Shown: piece after piece, positions 44,640 through 56,433 of the stretch | Layout of the letters: every line of letters begins with the position of its first letter | Position numbering within the stretch: the first letter of the stretch is position 1 | Origin: Sphaerosporella brunnea | Lineage: Eukaryota; Ascomycota; Pezizomycetes; Pezizales; Pyronemataceae | Reading direction: 5' to 3' | Assembly (NCBI GenBank): GCA_008704415.1 | Contig: VXIS01000002.1 | Coordinates: 1-64,000, forward strand | Length of the DNA: 64,000 bases | Notes under the pieces: generated by a model | What the model saw: only the letters and a program-made list of their open reading frames with translations | What the model was told of the DNA's origin: nothing | The model's database searches: none | Position numbers and translations under genes: made by a program

Positions 44640-45063
44640 GATGAAAAGTTTGAAAGAATGGGTATCGTGTGGCTTTGGGGGGTGAAGGACAGCACGGATC
44701 AGAAGAGAAGAGGAGGAAGAAGAAGAAGGGGGAGGAGGAGGAGGAGGAGGACCTGCTCTGCTCCTACCACCCCCTCTTCTTCTCCTTCCAGCCTCTCTGC
44801 GTCATCGCGTTCTGGCGGTGTGGAACGCAACCCCAGTAGAAAACTAGAAAAACTGGGACCTCCGCTGGCGCTAAAGAGAAAAGCTTGTCTGGAGGCTGAG
44901 AGCCTGAGGAAGCCCAAAGGCCCAAATACATACACACATGTACTTTATACTCGATGACCGTCATCAATCCCTGCGGCTTGATTATCACTGAATGGCAGTC
45001 AACCTCCTTTCAAAGTCCACATGTAGGTATGTAATAGCGGAGGAGAAGGAGTGTTGGATTATG
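44640..45063. other. Intergenic with purine microsatellite
   Basis: GGA/GAA-rich tract at about 44700-44752 upstream of IPK1. No gene seen. Confidence 0.5.
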
Positions 45064-45545
45064 TACCGTAGAGCTTCGGTACTAAGGCAATTTCACCGGA
45101 TCCGAAGCACGGTCCTTTTCAAGTAAACCCGGGGCAATTGAGCCGAAGATGGTGTGGAGGATGGTGGGAGGATGACGAAAAGGCTGGTCTGCCCGCGCCG
45201 CGGAACGAAACTGAGAAGGATGTGCAGCAAACAATTGTGACCACCAACTTGAATATGCTCAACACCAGACCGAATAAACGGACCGTAAAGTATTATGGGT
45301 GAAAAGGGAGCGGATCTGGCTGGCTGGCGTCCATGTTTTATTTGCTTTTGTTTGAAATGGTCGGAATTTGAGGTCGCATAATCAAGAGCTTTTTTATGAC
45401 ACCCGCGCAGATGAGTTTCGTTTCGCGGCGAGCCTTTTCTCCCACCATCCTCCACACCATCTTCGGCTCAATTGCCCCGGGTTTACTTGAAAAGGACCGT
45501 GCTTCGGATCCGGTGAAATTGCCTTAGTACCGAAGCTCTACGGTA
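45064..45545. mobile_element. 482-bp MITE with 107-bp perfect terminal inverted repeats
   Basis: 45064-45170 and 45439-45545 are perfect inverted repeats by eye, both ending in TA; weaker similarity continues inward (GAAAAGGCT, CGAAACGAAACT). The first ~28 bp match the 119-bp nested MITE at 32318-32436. Perfect arms suggest recent insertion or a strong foldback. Confidence 0.95.
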
Positions 45546-47852
45546 TGTAAATAACAATAACAGCGCTAGACGGTGTTATGGCAGCTGAATGATGCCGTGT
45601 GTGAAACGCAGCATCACCGCTTACTACTACCACTAGCATCTTAATTCTTCAACAACTGCCTTAGAGAGCCCCCCTCAATCGCCCCTTCCCTCCCCAGTTT
45701 TCCTTTGCAAAAGGCTCAAGCGCCTGTTCTGTGCGATCAAGTTTCTTGTCTGCATGCCACCTAAAAGGATTATAGCAGACGCTCCGCCATTCACATTGAT
45801 TTTCTCCACAAAAGTGCGGGCTGGCTGGCGGTTCGTGGCGGCTTTGTATGGTAAGGACGGGAATGATATACAGTGAAGGAACATCAGAACTTCCTTTTTG
45901 AAGAGTTCAAGTAATCGATTCTAGTATTCAGACCCCGTCATGGTGCCAAATCCCCTTCCTACTGTCAAAGATGTGTCTCCTAGGATTCGAGCACTACCAA
46001 CCCGCACTGCAACTTTCTTCGAGAACACTTGCAGCATCGTCAGTAACTTTGCTGTCACGTTCATTCAATTCCGGGGGAAGCTAGATACCGTGGTACTGGT
46101 CACTGCCCTCACTTGGGGGTCGAAAAAGTGAGCATGAGGTGGCAAGGTAAATCCATTGGTTGTCAAAGTGTATCTCTGAGAGCTGGAAGTCCGGTGGGCA
46201 GGCACGACGTACTCAAGCTGTCACTTGCAAGGTGTTGACGAGTCGGATGGTTGATGTCCTGGATTTCCAATCTCGCTGCTTGGAGATCATTCGCACTATC
46301 ATGTGGTTGGTTCTATTCTCTTAAGGAGCTGAGGAGTGGTCATTGGGTTTTGTCCATTGGGTCTTTCAATACCGTTGCCAACTTTGATTATTTTATCTGG
46401 AGAGCACTCGCAGTCTTGTTGACCTCGTTACCCAACCTTTCTTCCGCTCCCAAGATATTATTAGACACCATGGTGCTAGCTATTGTATGTGAGCACGGGG
46501 TGGCTAGGTAAATTGAAGTTGCTCAAGGGAACGGCAGTCAAGCGGCTCGAGCAATGCAACGAGCCACTTCTTTCAGGAAGGCAGAAGACAAGTGGCTAAG
46601 GTTCTGAACCATTGGCACCCATCTTCATTGAAGGAGAGCGCATTGGAGGATGCCGTGGATAACTTTCTTAGCGAGTTGCACGGAGCAGCTATATCTGATA
46701 AGTCAACTGCTTCTCAAGGGACGAAGTTTTACTCTTTTCTTCACTCCTTCTTCAATCCCTTCCACTCCCTGGGGTCCAGCAACTGAACACAAGGATACAA
46801 TTCTTACCGCTCTTCAGGCCTCTCATGATCATGATGCATGACCATATGGCATCTTCACACAGCGGGGTGTGAGTCGATAAACCTGGCAAAAAAGCCGTGT
46901 CCATGGCTCTTCAACATGGCCAGCAACCATGCGCGAAGCAGAGTACACAAGTCTCAGCCTCTCCAAGAACTAGATCTGACTTGGCCTCGTGGGTGATGCC
47001 TAGTGTTGTTGGTGCGGCGATTCCAAGGCAAGTTAGATGGTTGTGTGAGGACGAGGATGCTGCCAAGGGATATTCGTTGGGAATTGAGAAGCAGTAAACT
47101 GGCGGGACTAAGGAGGATTTATGATGGATAAGCCGAATGCAAATGCTATTCTCAGGTGGTTCTTCCTTTCTTTTTTGAACCGGTGGCCCTGCTAAGGTCC
47201 TCTATATCAAACTGGTCCAGCACATTCCTTAGGTCGCTGGCACTTGCTCACTGAAATACTGGTTTACGAGGGGACAAGCTGCTTTTTATGACATGGCATC
47301 TGGGTGTGTTGAGCTCTCCTCTGGCTTTGCTGCTCGCCCGTGCTTCTTCGTTTCAATACTTGCTTTTCTCGTGGAAGTGTTGAAGAGAAGAATGCGAATG
47401 AACATACAGGTTGAGTTCTTACATCTGCAGTTGGATTGGTCTACCTTGCATCCAATTTCTACCAGAGCTCTCAAAAACTGCGCCCTCATTCACAATAGTG
47501 TTGAATCTGAGCTTTGAGTTTGAGGGAGGCTTCTCCGGTGAGGTGTGTCTGCTGTTGACCCTAGGAATATTACGAAACATGCGAAGGATTCTGAGAACTG
47601 AAGGGAGAGAACTATATATGTCTGGTACCTCTCTCACCTCCAAGGCCTTGAATGAATCAGTGGGGTAAACACTGCTGCTTCAGGTGTTGGAAAAGTTCAA
47701 TTCTTGGTCTACTACGACAAGTTCACAAAATCGAAAGCAACTCAAATTGCAAGCATGCCATTATTATCTCGGCCCATAACTGCATCTAGAAGGCGGTAAA
47801 CGAGAACGAAAATTAAATAACACATTCCTGTTCCCGTAGGCACACCGCACCC
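45546..47852. other. Intergenic, possibly an old decayed gene
   Basis: Plus-strand frames at 45940-46131, 46251-46511 and 46592-46786 have protein-like composition in changing frames (for example KVLNHWHPSSLKESALEDAV) but no recognised family. They may be a decayed gene; I do not call one. Confidence 0.35.
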
Positions 47853-49567
47853 CTAGTTGACCGCCTTCTGCTGAACCCGATCCCCCCAGTTCATCGTGCG
47901 CCTTATGGAATCAAACCAGTCCTTGTTATCCATGCGATACTGGACGGTAGGGAGAGGGTACTGGCTAGTAACAACGGTGACATAATCACCCTGTCTAAGC
48001 TCTGTCCTCTTCTTGCCGTCAAAGCTGACCCAAGCACTGTTCCTAGCATTATACGGCACACCCACGCGCAGCACCATACTATCGGGTAGGATAAGTGGGC
48101 GGAATGTGAGAGAGTGCGCACATATCACCGAGACCTAATTTTTGCATCAGCTAGGATTTCCAGTGAAAAATGTTATGGTGTGGAACGAACAAGCATTCCA
48201 GGTAACGCTGGATGACACAAGCTCCCACCAGCAGCCAGGGAGTAAGCGGTTGATCCTGTAGGAGTGGCGATACACACGCCATCAGCGGCCACGGGGGTCA
48301 AAAACTCATCGTTGGCATAGAGCTCGACGGTAGACATCGTAGGGTTTGGACCACGGTCTACAACAACCTCGTTGAGCACTGTACATGTGCCATCTGGGTG
48401 GTGGGTGTCCACATCCTGGTCGGGGTTCACAAGCTCGTCATGGAGAGAGCGTTCGGCATCGCTTTGTCCATCTGGTCTGGGGATTGAGCGCATGATTGAA
48501 CCTGTACATTGTTAGGATCGATATAAGATGGAAGAAAGGGAGGTTACCCTCGAAGCGCACCCGTAAACTAACTGTCACTCCGTCTTCGCCAAAGATTCTT
48601 GATAAGGTCTTTGGATGGTCGTCGAAGTTGAATTTTGTCAGGAAGCCCAGAGAGCCTAGAGCGAACGATAATACCGGTGGCACGACCTGAGATGTTGTCA
48701 ATATACGCTTAGAATGGCCACCTGAAATCAACCAACCAACCTTTTGGAAGAGCCAACTGGCATACAACACCGTTCCATCTCCTCCCAGCTAAACTAGCTT
48801 AGCATCATCACCAATCTATACCACGCGTTTCGATTGCCGAGGGCCTACCGTTAGAACAAAATCAAAACCTCCAGGTCTGGTTGCGCACATCTCCGGTGTC
48901 CAATAACCGAGTTTTCCACCAGGTTGGTCAGCTTTGATGTCAAGGGCAGCCTCCTTCTCGACGCCCATAAATCCAGGATTGGTCTCGAAATCCTTCTGCA
49001 CATAGCTAGAGAGATCGTACTCAGCATTGTCTGCCACAGTTGGGAGAAGCTAGGACCTTACACATACACATTGTAGCCATTTTCAAGAAGCCACTTTGCC
49101 AGAATTTTTGTCTGCACCACCAGACTCTTGTCCCATGGTTTTGTGACGATAAAGACTTCACGCACTTTCACGTGCAGATGTATGTTTGCTGCAATTAGAT
49201 CAGCGCCGTCTTATTCATACTCTCGGCCGCCTTGGCTAGGCGGCTTTCAGGCTGTCCAAGTTTACGTAGGTAGGCACGTACCGTACTTTCTCCCCATCTC
49301 CCTCAGTCCCAGTACCATATCATGCAGTTGGCTCCTCGTCATGCTCTGCATGCCGTCCATCTTCCTGTGCATCGCCTTTCCTGGCCCCTCCTCGTCTTCT
49401 TCCTCCATTTCTTCCAGCCCCAACATCTTGTGTAGAAAGGCACTGCCTGTTCCCTCCTCTGCACCTTGATGTGTAAGGCTCGACTTCCGACGCCTCGTGT
49501 TCTTGACGTGTGGATCGAAGCGGACTTGCACACATGAGTCTTCGTTGGTGAACGGTTTGTGCTCCAT
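47853..49567 (-). CDS. NAD kinase (ATP-NAD kinase family), multi-exon
   Basis: Start taken at 49567 (MEHKPFTNEDSCVQV), stop at 47853-47855, at least seven exons. Evident blocks: SQLHDMVLGLREMGRKYG; VREVFIVTKPWDKSLVVQTKILAKWLLENGYNVYV; LGGDGTVLYASWLFQK, the GGDG nucleotide-binding motif (about 48.78 kb); PPVLSFALGSLGFLTKF; NEVVVDRGPNPTMSTVELY; ADGVCIATPTGSTAYSLAAGGS, the second catalytic motif; ICAHSLTFRPLILPDSM; and SAWVSFDGKKRTEL near the C-terminus. It makes NADP from NAD and ATP. Order and motifs are complete. The splice junction near 49030-49062 does not resolve cleanly in phase, so that boundary is uncertain. A further 5' exon (frame 49675-49953) is possible but its phase does not fit. 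Confidence 0.88.
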
Positions 49568-50558
49568 CTCAGGGGGTGAGGATAAAACCTGAGAACACAG
49601 TTTGCGTTAGCCATGTTTCCCGGAAGTACAAGCGGCCGTTCCAGCCCTCTGCGCCAAAGGACTTTGGGGCGGGTTTACGAACGCATCCAGAGGTCGCAGA
49701 TGAGTGCTCTGCATTTTGCTTGACGAGGAGTGAGCTCATAGTGGGCCGATATGGGAATAAAGACTGGGGGCGCGGTTTCTGTTTCTGATGGCGTACTGGA
49801 CCCGATTGGACTTGTTTTTGTGAGGCATGGCGGGTTGGTGGAAACTGAGAATGTTCCGTACATATGTTTGCTTGTCTGCCCGACCCTGGTCAGGATCTTC
49901 ACGACGTCATCCCGAAAGCCTATGGTCGACGATCTTCGGATCCCCGGCGCCAACCTTTCTTTTACAGGCTTGGATAGAGAGAGAGAAAGAGCGCAAGCTC
50001 AATTCGAGTCCATTCGGTTTCCACATTTTCTAGATAGCCATTCTTTAGTAAAGCAAGCAGTCGCGCAACGAAAGTGAGAGCAGAGATCTTAACAAAGCAG
50101 CTGTGAAGCATGTGCGCAAAAACGGAAAGACACGAGAGAGTGTGTCAAGTCCTCAGGTCAAATCATACACAAAGAAGAAATGAAAAACCAGCGAAGGGAA
50201 AACAAAAGAGAGCGGAACGAACGGGTGGTCAATCCGGAAGAGAGGAAGATATTTTCGAGAACCAGAAACATCAAAAGACACCATCACCCACTTACAAAAG
50301 AGACCAACCCACCACGACGCGCCGGTAATGCAAGAGCCACACACTGGGGTGAGAAAAGCATAGCAAGTAATCCAATTTTCATGAATATCCATCAAAGCAA
50401 TCAAGCAGTAAAAAATAACACCACAGATGTAACCCCGAAACGACCACCCTAATAAATTCTTTTAGAAAGTAGCAAAGAAAAAGTAATGCCCAGACAGCAA
50501 ACCCCAAGAAAAAGACATGCAGAACGAAAAGTCGATCTCATTCATTACTCTAACACAC
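49568..50558. other. Intergenic between NAD kinase and FZO1
   Basis: 49568-49953 may include the NAD kinase leader. 50100-50480 is A-rich on the plus strand and holds only low-complexity frames. Confidence 0.4.
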
Positions 50559-53252
50559 TCAAATCTCCGCAAACGGGTTTTCTAATTGAGTTTGACTTGT
50601 CTGAGCCTGTTCTTCCTGGGCCTGTTCTAGCACGTTGTGCGGTTCGAGATCCAGTTCGCTCACGGTCGTGCGCTGCTGCTTAGCATTTCGTAGGAGGTTG
50701 CCGAAATATTTTTCCGCCATCTCGCTGTCCTTTGCCTTTTGTCGTCCCTCCTTGACAGCCTTGCCTTGCTTCTCGATACCACGCTGGAATCCGCTTCGCA
50801 GATCCTCAGACGGGAACTTGAGAACCTTCCGGCACTGGTTCGCGATGCGCTCCGCGTTGACGTGCACGTAGTCCATGTCCGCTAACTGCTTCCGGATCTT
50901 CTTCGCCAGCTTGCGTGGGACAGCCTTTGGAAGGTCGGACAGAATGTAGTATCCCGTGCCGGCGGCAGCTAACACCACAGCGGGGATGATGAGCTTTTTG
51001 GCGTTACGGAAACCGAGGAGATTGCCGACTTTCCAGAGCCCATCAATCCAGCTGCCGACGCCCATGAACTGAGACGTAGCCACGGTGGCAAGCGTCAATG
51101 ACATTCCACCACCAGCAATCAGAGATTCCTGGGAGTTGAAGTCGAAGTCGAGGAAATCAGTGAAGTCCAACTCGATCTTGACCGTCTTGTTAAGCTGGTC
51201 GCGTTTGCGAGAGAACATGAATTCAGGCCGGAAGGCGCGGTGCACATAGTCAGTGCCGAGGTGGAGGACTCCAAGGGAGGCAATCGAAGACACGCTCTCG
51301 GTGGTCTTTGTTCGTGCGTAATTTTCCGACGCCGTGACGGCAGTTTGTACGAGCTGTAGCATCGCCTGCTTAGTGGCCTCTGCGTATCCGAAGGCATCGA
51401 GAATGCCCGAGTAAGTGACAACGGGCCGGTCGTCCAAGCTAGATATCGTTCCAGAGATGCCGTTTCGAGCATGCTTGTATACATCTGCCGCAACACCCTC
51501 GATTGTCTTGTCGCACTCGTCTGACACCTCTTGCCGGACCGAAACAAGCCGCTCGTAAGCCGGTGATATCTCATCCAGCTCCTTCCGGATTCTCTCCAAC
51601 TCATTGACGGCCATCTCCTTGTTAACGAAAGCAAGGGTCTCAATATCGCTCAACAAGTTCAGTAGATAAGTCTTCGCTGGAGCCAACTTGCTCCGTGCTC
51701 GCTTTTCGAGGACAAAACTGCGGAGAGCCTCCTCCAAGACCTCAAAGTCCTTGACCTTACTCGCGTCCTTGCCATCGACAACAGCGTTGGATGACACGAA
51801 GTGAACAAGCTCTTGCGCGTCCTTATAGGTCTGCGGTGACATGGCAGCAACTTGTTCGAGAATGGCCTTTTGACACTTTTCCTTTCCTTTGTTTCGGATG
51901 TTATCGAACCTGTTAACAACGATGAAGATGTAAGCCTTCTCGTTGGCAGCGTTCCAGATGAACTCCTTTGCAGACAGGGTAAAGTGGTTCTCCGCGGCTA
52001 CAACGTAGACCACCACATCGATTTCTTCTTGTCTGGCAAACACGGCGGTCGTCTTCATGGAATCCGTGTTGAGACCCGGTGCATCGATGAGGGAAATATC
52101 TACAACGCCGTTTCTTAGAAAACTCTCGTCGACGGGTCGAACATCGTCCACGTAAACTTTGACTTGATGATAATCATCGTTGTCGACAACAATATCCTCG
52201 AGCTGGTCCAAGGGATAAACATCGTAGGTGCTCTCGTCATGACGATCGTAATTCATTCCTTCCTTAATTGCATGGACTTCCTCAACATCTCCGTTTTCCC
52301 GTGCATCCAAAACCTCGCAGAAGGCGCTTGTGCAGGGTTGCTGATCCTCCGGCAAAACTCTTCTCCGCAGTAGCGCGTTGCAAAAAGTCGACTTCCCCGC
52401 ATTAACGTCACCAGTAATCAAAACTTTTGAAGAAGTATCCTCAATACGCTCCCTGAGCGCCAGAAGATGCTTGATAGACTGAGAAATTTTTCCGTCGAGC
52501 AAAGACGCTACCGAAGACTTCTCGAGCGAGTGAACCAACTCGGACGGTGATAGCGCCCCCAGTTTCAAGTCCAGCTTGAGCACGTTGAAATCCTCCGCAA
52601 TCTGGGGCGTGACCAATCGGGGCTCCGACGTAGGCTTCTGTGTGGCCTGTTCGTCGAGACTCGTCGTCGTCGCGCGCTTGGGGATCTGCGGCCGAGAAGA
52701 CGGGCCAGGAAGATTGTTGTATTCGTCGATGAATGTCTGCGAGCGGGGAAGAGAGGGAGTCGCATGTTGTCGCTGTACGGAGGGATAATGGGCAGGCCAT
52801 TGGGTGTTCTTGCGTTGAAATTCCTGCACGAAATTAGATTCTGGTTTCGGGATGTGTGGAACCGCGGTATCTGCGTGCCTTCAGACTATCAACCGTACGG
52901 TTGATCGAGCGCCCCAACGCAATACGATTCTGGTTGCTTCACTACAGGTAAGTATAAATTTTACCGCCGAATATGCGCAAAAGACGTACTAGGTGAGTTG
53001 GTTGACATGGCTAGCCCATTGCTTCCGTTCGTGCTCAGCTGTCCAGACGTCAGTCCCCACACAAGTCTGCACGCGCCCTCTCCATGTGAACATACATCGT
53101 TGCTGTGACGGGTCGAAAATTGTCATAGGCGGCAAGTGCTCGCTGTCAGAAACCGAGGACACTGAGTCCCCATAGCCGGAGTCAACTCTGGTTGCCGCGA
53201 CGGACGGGGATACTGATCGCGCCTGGTGGCGAGGGGCGTATTGGGACGCCAT
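50559..53252 (-). CDS. FZO1: Mitofusin Fzo1, outer-membrane fusion GTPase
   Basis: A first exon from 53252 (MASQYAPRHQARSVSP; HLPPMTIFDPSQQRCMFTWRGRVQT; HERKQWASHVNQL) and a long second exon 52829-50559 beginning EFQRKNTQWPAHYPSVQR, which continues the N-terminal region of fungal Fzo1. GTPase motifs: G1 GDVNAGKST, G2-region CTSAFCEVLDA, G3 IDAPG, G4 VVNRFD. A heptad-rich region follows, then the transmembrane pair (GGGMSLTLATVATSQFM and LIIPAVVLAAAGTGYYIL) and a C-terminal coiled coil. Total about 840 residues, normal for the family. The protein tethers and fuses mitochondrial outer membranes. The exact donor after HVNQLT is unresolved (the visible gtacgt gives the wrong phase), so a tiny exon or different site is likely. 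Confidence 0.93.
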
Positions 53253-54078
53253 AGCGGACGGCGTGGAAACTCGAAATGAAACGAAGTCTCAGCGATCGTA
53301 GGAGCAGCGCGTGTGTATAAACGGACGACCAAGAGATTCGTTTGTTGAGGGGTCAAAATGAGGCGAACGTTTCGTGGTGTGGAGAAAGAGGAGTTGTGTG
53401 GCAACCAGCGTAGAAAATCTGGTGATGCTTGGCAACCACGAAACGCCAGGTATCCTGGCTGTGGTCCGAGTTTCTTACTCTCCAGAGCACGATATGTACG
53501 GCGTCGTCGTTATGAACATCGTGCCTGTCGTTAGGACCCGGCTTGAGAGGGCCCTGAAGTGAAGATGCGGAGTGCAACATTCTCAGCAGTTTTTTTCTTC
53601 GGTCTTCAACGACTCCGCAGCGTTTGTTGGCTGAGACTGTCGGGCTTCTATGACTTCGTGCGGGGTGAAAACACCCGAGCAGACCCGCCTTCGAAGTTCA
53701 AAATGCGGCCAAACGGTAAAAGTTCCGATAGCTGTCGGTTCTTGCATGAAACCTCGCCAGACGCTTGGCGCCTGCTATGTATGTAGGCACTTATGCACAA
53801 ATCCGCCAACGATTCGTGATCTTTCCCACAAGGCTGAACCCAACGCAAGTGGCGCTGCGAGAGAAAAGCAAGTGCGGCGTCACCAAGAGCTACTGCACTG
53901 CACGGCCTTGCTGGAAGCGTCGTCGATCCGAGATCACGAAGCATGAAAGACACGGTCCGCAGACGGCGGACGGCAATCACAAGAGCGCCTGCGGGAGGCC
54001 GAGACTCTATGTAAATTGGAATAGGCAGACACCAGTAAAAAAAATTGGCGAGAATGGGTCGGTTCATTGCATCGGTTA
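53253..54078. other. Intergenic upstream of FZO1
   Basis: Overlapping short frames on both strands with no conserved motif. Probably includes the FZO1 promoter near 53253-53500. Confidence 0.4.
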
Positions 54079-54584
54079 GGGTGCGTTTGGTTCCCGGCTT
54101 GGACCACAATCCGGGGCGCTAGACCATGGTCGCAACGAGAACATGATTTCGCGGAGTCGGTGACTGTTTGGTTGCATCACAACGTGATTCCGCGGACCAT
54201 GGTTCCCGCGGGTCCTGACGATTCGAAAAAAATCGAATCTACCTCCGCGCGGACCACGATCCAACTGCCACAAGCACCCGCAACCACAACCACCGGCAAC
54301 AAGCACCCCCAACCACAACCACGCGCGATGTCCTCCCAGCTGGAAAAAGCAGAGTGGGACCGCACCAAGGATCGGTTTCTTCTAAAGTCAATGCGAAAGC
54401 AGGTGCACCAGGGAAAAAGGGCGCAGAGCGGGTTTAAAAAGGAGGCAGCGGTGTCGCATCATGACTGTGGTCGCACGCTGTTTGGCTCGCAGGCAAATGA
54501 CGTTTGCGCAACCGTAGTTTCACGTCATGGATCATAGTTTGTCTGAACCACAGTTTACCCGACCACAGGCATCCAAACGCACCC
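54079..54584 (+). mobile_element. PIF/Harbinger-type element with SANT-like reading frame
   Basis: Ends GGGTGCGTTTGG and CCAAACGCACCC, flanked by TTA on both sides (54076-54078 and 54585-54587), the 3-bp target duplication characteristic of PIF/Harbinger. The interior encodes EKAEWDRTKDRFLLKSMRKQ followed by GKRAQSGFKKEAA, the signature of the Myb/SANT-like DNA-binding protein of fungal Harbinger elements. No transposase remains, so this is a 506-bp deletion derivative, 150 bp upstream of VPS2. Confidence 0.85.
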
Positions 54585-54733
54585 TTACAAAACTGCTTGG
54601 TCAAAGACGATCAATTAGGGTCTAGGAAAGAAGCGGTTAGCGCTGTACCATCCAAACGTGACGCGCCACTGCGTAAAGCTTCAAGCTCCAGCTTCACCTC
54701 ACCTCCAACTTCAACAAGCAACGAATATTCACA

Positions 54734-55494
54734 ATGAGCGGGATCATAGAGTGGGCCTTTGGGCGGCGACAGACGCCTGCCGAGCGACTCAGAAAGGTCA
54801 TTTCCCTCACAATTCCGAGGGTAGATTGCTGACCTGTCCCAGCATCAACGAGCTCTCGAAAAGGCGCAGCGCGAGCTTGACCGCGAACGTGTCAAACTTG
54901 AAGGCCAGGAAAAGAAGCTCATTGCAGAAATAAAGCGTTCTGCGAAGACAGGCCAAATGGGGGCATGCAAGATTCAAGCCAAAGACCTTGTGCGGACACG
55001 ACGGTTCGTCCCCAACCTTCTCTCCCAAAGCCAACCCATGCTGACATCGGGCGCATAGACATATCAAAAAATTCGTGCAAATGAAAACACAGTTACAAGC
55101 GATCTCCCTACGCATCCAAACCGTGCGATCTCACGAGCAAATGATGGTCGCCATGAAAGGCGCCACCACTTTGCTGGGGGCTATGAACCGCACCATGAAC
55201 CTCCCCGTCCTGCAACGCATAGCTATGGAATTCCAGAAGGAGAATGATATAATGGACCAGCGTCAGGAAATGATGGATGATTCTATCGACGATATCACAG
55301 GATTGGACGAAGAAGAGGAGACGGATGAGGTTGTTGCACAGGTTTTGGATGAGATTGGGGTGAACCTGAACCAGGCATTGGGAGAGACGCCTTCCGGGCT
55401 GCCGAAGACTGCAGTCGGCGTTGGAGCCACTCCTCTAGCTGTTGGCGCGGAAGACGGTGATTTGCAAACGAGGCTGAACAATCTGAATCGTTGA
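54734..55494 (+). CDS. VPS2: ESCRT-III subunit Vps2 (Did4/CHMP2)
   Basis: Exons 54734-54796, 54843-55003 and 55059-55494, 219 residues, introns 46 and 55 nt. The Snf7-family core starts MSGIIEWAFGRRQTPAERLRK and continues QRALEKAQRELDRERVKLE, KTGQMGACKIQAKDLVRTR, FVQMKTQLQAISLRIQT and MKGATTLLGAMNRTMNLP. The acidic C-terminus (DEEEETDEVVAQVLDEIGVNLNQAL, ending LQTRLNNLNR) holds the MIM1-type helix bound by Vps4. It works with Vps24 and Snf7 in multivesicular-body sorting and membrane scission. Its promoter region is shortened by the Harbinger-type insertion just upstream. Confidence 0.95.
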
Positions 55495-55905
55495 TTCTGG
55501 TTTCTGAATTACAGTTTGTGCTGCTCTAAGAGTCTCGGGCGTTATCTTTTCTTATAGGCATTATCCCCAGTGTGAGCTAATTTTCTCTACGGCATCAAGG
55601 CGCCACGTTGGTAGTGTCGTGCAGCCAACGTATCCACTCTTGATGTTCTATACAAAAGTCCAAAAGTCAACAGCACAGTCCACTCCGAACGCCCCATGCC
55701 AATCCAAGCCGATCCTAAAAAGCACGCAAAAGTAATAATAACCACAAAAGCAACTATCGACGGTTCTTCGCGGCCATCTAGAGAAGAAAATACCACGAAC
55801 GCCAGGGATTAATAGGCTCCGTCCACTGTCTCAACCCTCCATCCACCGGCCAGAGTCTAAGGCTCTCACTCTCTCCACTAACCCCACACCAGTCAATTCA
55901 CACCT
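55495..55905. other. Intergenic, convergent 3' ends
   Basis: 3' regions of VPS2 and the Cys-rich gene. Nothing else seen. Confidence 0.5.
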
Positions 55906-56433
55906 TCAGCATTCGTCTCTCAGAACCCCCCAAAGGCTCTCCCAACTCCTTTCCACATACTTCGGACGACAGTTATGGCACACCTTATAGTCGCAGTTTC
56001 TGCAGCGATACAGCCATCCAAACAAGTGCGCCTTTTGGCAGTGCTGGCAGCGCATGTCGAAGGTACTGTACACGCGGGAGACTTGGGAGTGGGTGCAGAT
56101 TCCTCGAGGCACGCGGCTGGGTGTGTAGAGTTGCGCTATAGCGATGGCGAGGGGGCGATCGAGCAGCGGGTCTGGATACTCGAGGGTAGGTTTGTCTTGT
56201 TGGACGGATGTGACTGAGGCGGATGGCGTGGTGTTTGTCGAGGCGGTGGAGCTCTTGGAGTGCCTTGAAGGGGTAGAGGTTCCTGTGGTGCTGAGAGTGC
56301 CGGTGGCCGAAGAGAAGGGAGTGTCCATTCCGGCGGTTCCTTTGATAGCAAGGCGAGATTGCCACAGGCGCTCCTTCAGGTCGAAATAGCAAAAAGAAGC
56401 TCCGGGGGACTTGGAGTATGTGGCGAACTGCAA
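55906..56433 (-). CDS. Hypothetical protein with C-terminal Cys-pair zinc-binding motif
   Basis: 175 residues. A Ser/Thr-rich low-complexity middle (GTLSTTGTSTPSRHSKSSTA) separates an N-terminal piece (GASFCYFDLKERLWQSRLAI) from a C-terminal cluster MRCQHCQKAH...YRCRNCDYKVCHNC. Three CxxC pairs plus His suggest a ZZ- or RING-like zinc fold. The frame may be the 3' part of a longer gene, since the first residues do not look like a natural N-terminus. Function unknown. Confidence 0.6.
   Translation of the reverse strand: MQFATYSKSPGASFCYFDLKERLWQSRLAIKGTAGMDTPFSSATGTLSTTGTSTPSRHSKSSTASTNTTPSASVTSVQQDKPTLEYPDPLLDRPLAIAIAQLYTPSRVPRGICTHSQVSRVYSTFDMRCQHCQKAHLFGWLYRCRNCDYKVCHNCRPKYVERSWESLWGVLRDEC

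Noticed and set aside
45940..46786. A STAND/NLR-type gene
   Set aside because: Fragments in different frames are protein-like, but no NACHT/NB-ARC motif or recognised N-terminal domain is visible.
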